Assembly: GCA_963786625.1 (NCBI GenBank)
Contig: CAWAZS010000014.1
Span: forward strand, 806,001-870,000
Length of the DNA stretch: 64,000 bases
Direction: 5' to 3'
DNA from: CAIWHR01 sp963786625
GTDB lineage: Bacteria; Pseudomonadota; Gammaproteobacteria; Burkholderiales; Casimicrobiaceae
The notes beneath the pieces were generated by a model, which saw only the letters and a list, made by a program, of their open reading frames with translations, did not search any database and had not been told where the DNA came from. This document shows, piece after piece, positions 63,406-64,000 of the stretch. A program made the translations under genes and the position numbers. Numbering within the stretch: position 1 is the first letter of the stretch; every line of letters begins with the position of its first letter.

Positions 63406-64000
63406 TCAGCCCATCTTCATCTGCTGCGGGAGAAACGTGATGATCTGCGGGAAGAACCAGATCAGCAGCACCGCGACGATCATCAGCCAGAACATCGGCA
63501 GCGTCTGCCGCGCGATCCACGTGATCTGCCTCTTGGTCATCCCCTGGAGCACGAACAGGTTGAAGCCCACGGGTGGCGTGATCTGCGCCATCTCGACGAC
63601 GAGCACGAGGAAGATCCCGAACCAGAGGAGGTCGATGCCGGCGGCTTCCACCGTCGGCAGGATCACGCCCATCGTCAGCACGACCATCGAGATTCCGTCG
63701 AGGAAGCACCCGAGAACGACGTAGAAGACCATGAGCGCGACGACCAGCGCGAACGGCGTGAGCCCGAGCCCGCCGATCCACTCGGCCAGATGCCGCGGCA
63801 GCCCGATGTAGCCCATCGCCAGCGTCAGGAACGACGCGCCCGCGAGGATCAGCGCGATCATGCAATACAGGCGCGTCGCGCCCATGATGCTCTCGGCGAA
63901 CGTCTTCCGGGTCAGCGAGCCCTGCACCGCCGAGATCACGAGCGAGCCGACGACGCCGAACGCGGCCGCCTCGGTTGCGGTCGCAACGCCCGTGTAGATC
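63406..64000 (-). CDS. TRAP transporter large permease (DctM), C-terminal part
   Basis: The 3' ~198 codons of a 12-helix permease; the 5' part lies beyond the window. Family text: ATEAAAFGVVGSLV, SFLTLAMGYIGLPRHLAEWI, FYVVLGCFLDGISMVVLTMGVILPTV, EMAQITPPVGFNLFVLQGM. Imports organic acids by a sodium gradient with binding protein and small permease outside the window. Its stop is 37 bases upstream of ogt. Confidence 0.92.
   Translation of the reverse strand, partial: IYTGVATATEAAAFGVVGSLVISAVQGSLTRKTFAESIMGATRLYCMIALILAGASFLTLAMGYIGLPRHLAEWIGGLGLTPFALVVALMVFYVVLGCFLDGISMVVLTMGVILPTVEAAGIDLLWFGIFLVLVVEMAQITPPVGFNLFVLQGMTKRQITWIARQTLPMFWLMIVAVLLIWFFPQIITFLPQQMKMG

Overview
The window is high-GC (roughly two-thirds G+C) chromosomal DNA. 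Gene content and protein character point to a betaproteobacterium (Burkholderiales/Rhodocyclales-like): an rpsU-yqeY-dnaG-rpoD block next to tsaD, plsY and folB, an RpoD with a basic N-terminal tail, PotABCD-type transport, and redox enzymes of the molybdopterin family. Many genes, including essential dnaG and rpoD, are interrupted by single-base shifts. Where the correct frame can be reconstructed the error is often an extra G or C in a short G/C run, so the shifts are best read as sequencing or assembly indels and not as gene decay. Coordinates of broken genes are given as the whole span.

Region 1 (1-5.8 kb): a molybdopterin oxidoreductase with its ferredoxin-like subunit (PadBC-like, phenylacetyl-CoA:acceptor oxidoreductase type) faces a fused GNAT-Rrf2 regulator across a gap with a near-consensus FNR box. 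A Crp/Fnr regulator and a CbiM-like membrane protein follow. Region 2 (5.8-14.5 kb): a small secreted protein with a strong terminator, a small ORF plus GNAT enzyme, a Tat-exported dienelactone hydrolase, an overlapping pair of AlaX editing protein and class III cyclase, and a two-gene ATP-citrate-lyase-like enzyme with an unusually long large subunit. Region 3 (14.5-21.2 kb): a complete PotDABC-type importer runs directly into an M24/creatinase-fold protein that has lost most metal ligands, a DadA-like FAD oxidase and a RidA imine deaminase, so it looks like one uptake-and-degradation operon for an amine or amino-acid derivative.

Region 4 (21.2-39.3 kb) is a redox and sulfur block: a periplasmic Psr/Phs-like molybdoenzyme operon (molybdoprotein, Fe-S subunit, NrfD anchor, triple rhodanese with a heme motif), a QseBC-like two-component system, a nine-heme cytochrome with an N-terminal Ig-like domain, a TPR protein, two YeeE/YedE half-transporters, a DUF2892 protein and an RND efflux pair. 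Three TGTGA-N6-TNACA sites precede the molybdoenzyme operon, the YeeE/YedE genes and the DUF2892 gene, which suggests a shared Crp-type regulon; a Crp/Fnr gene with a matching recognition helix lies in region 1.

Region 5 (39.3-49.3 kb): uup (ABC-F), a Sel1 protein, a fatty-acid desaturase, a membrane zinc-ribbon protein, a SYLF protein, a CAT-anticodon tRNA (probably Ile2), a PatZ-type protein acetyltransferase and a universal stress protein. Region 6 (49.3-64 kb): REP palindromes, the macromolecular synthesis operon (rpsU, yqeY, dnaG, rpoD on the minus strand), tsaD, plsY, folB, a histidine kinase with about seven GAF domains built by tandem duplication, xerD, ogt and the 3' part of a TRAP transporter permease. 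I see no CRISPR array, prophage, insertion sequence or classical defence island.
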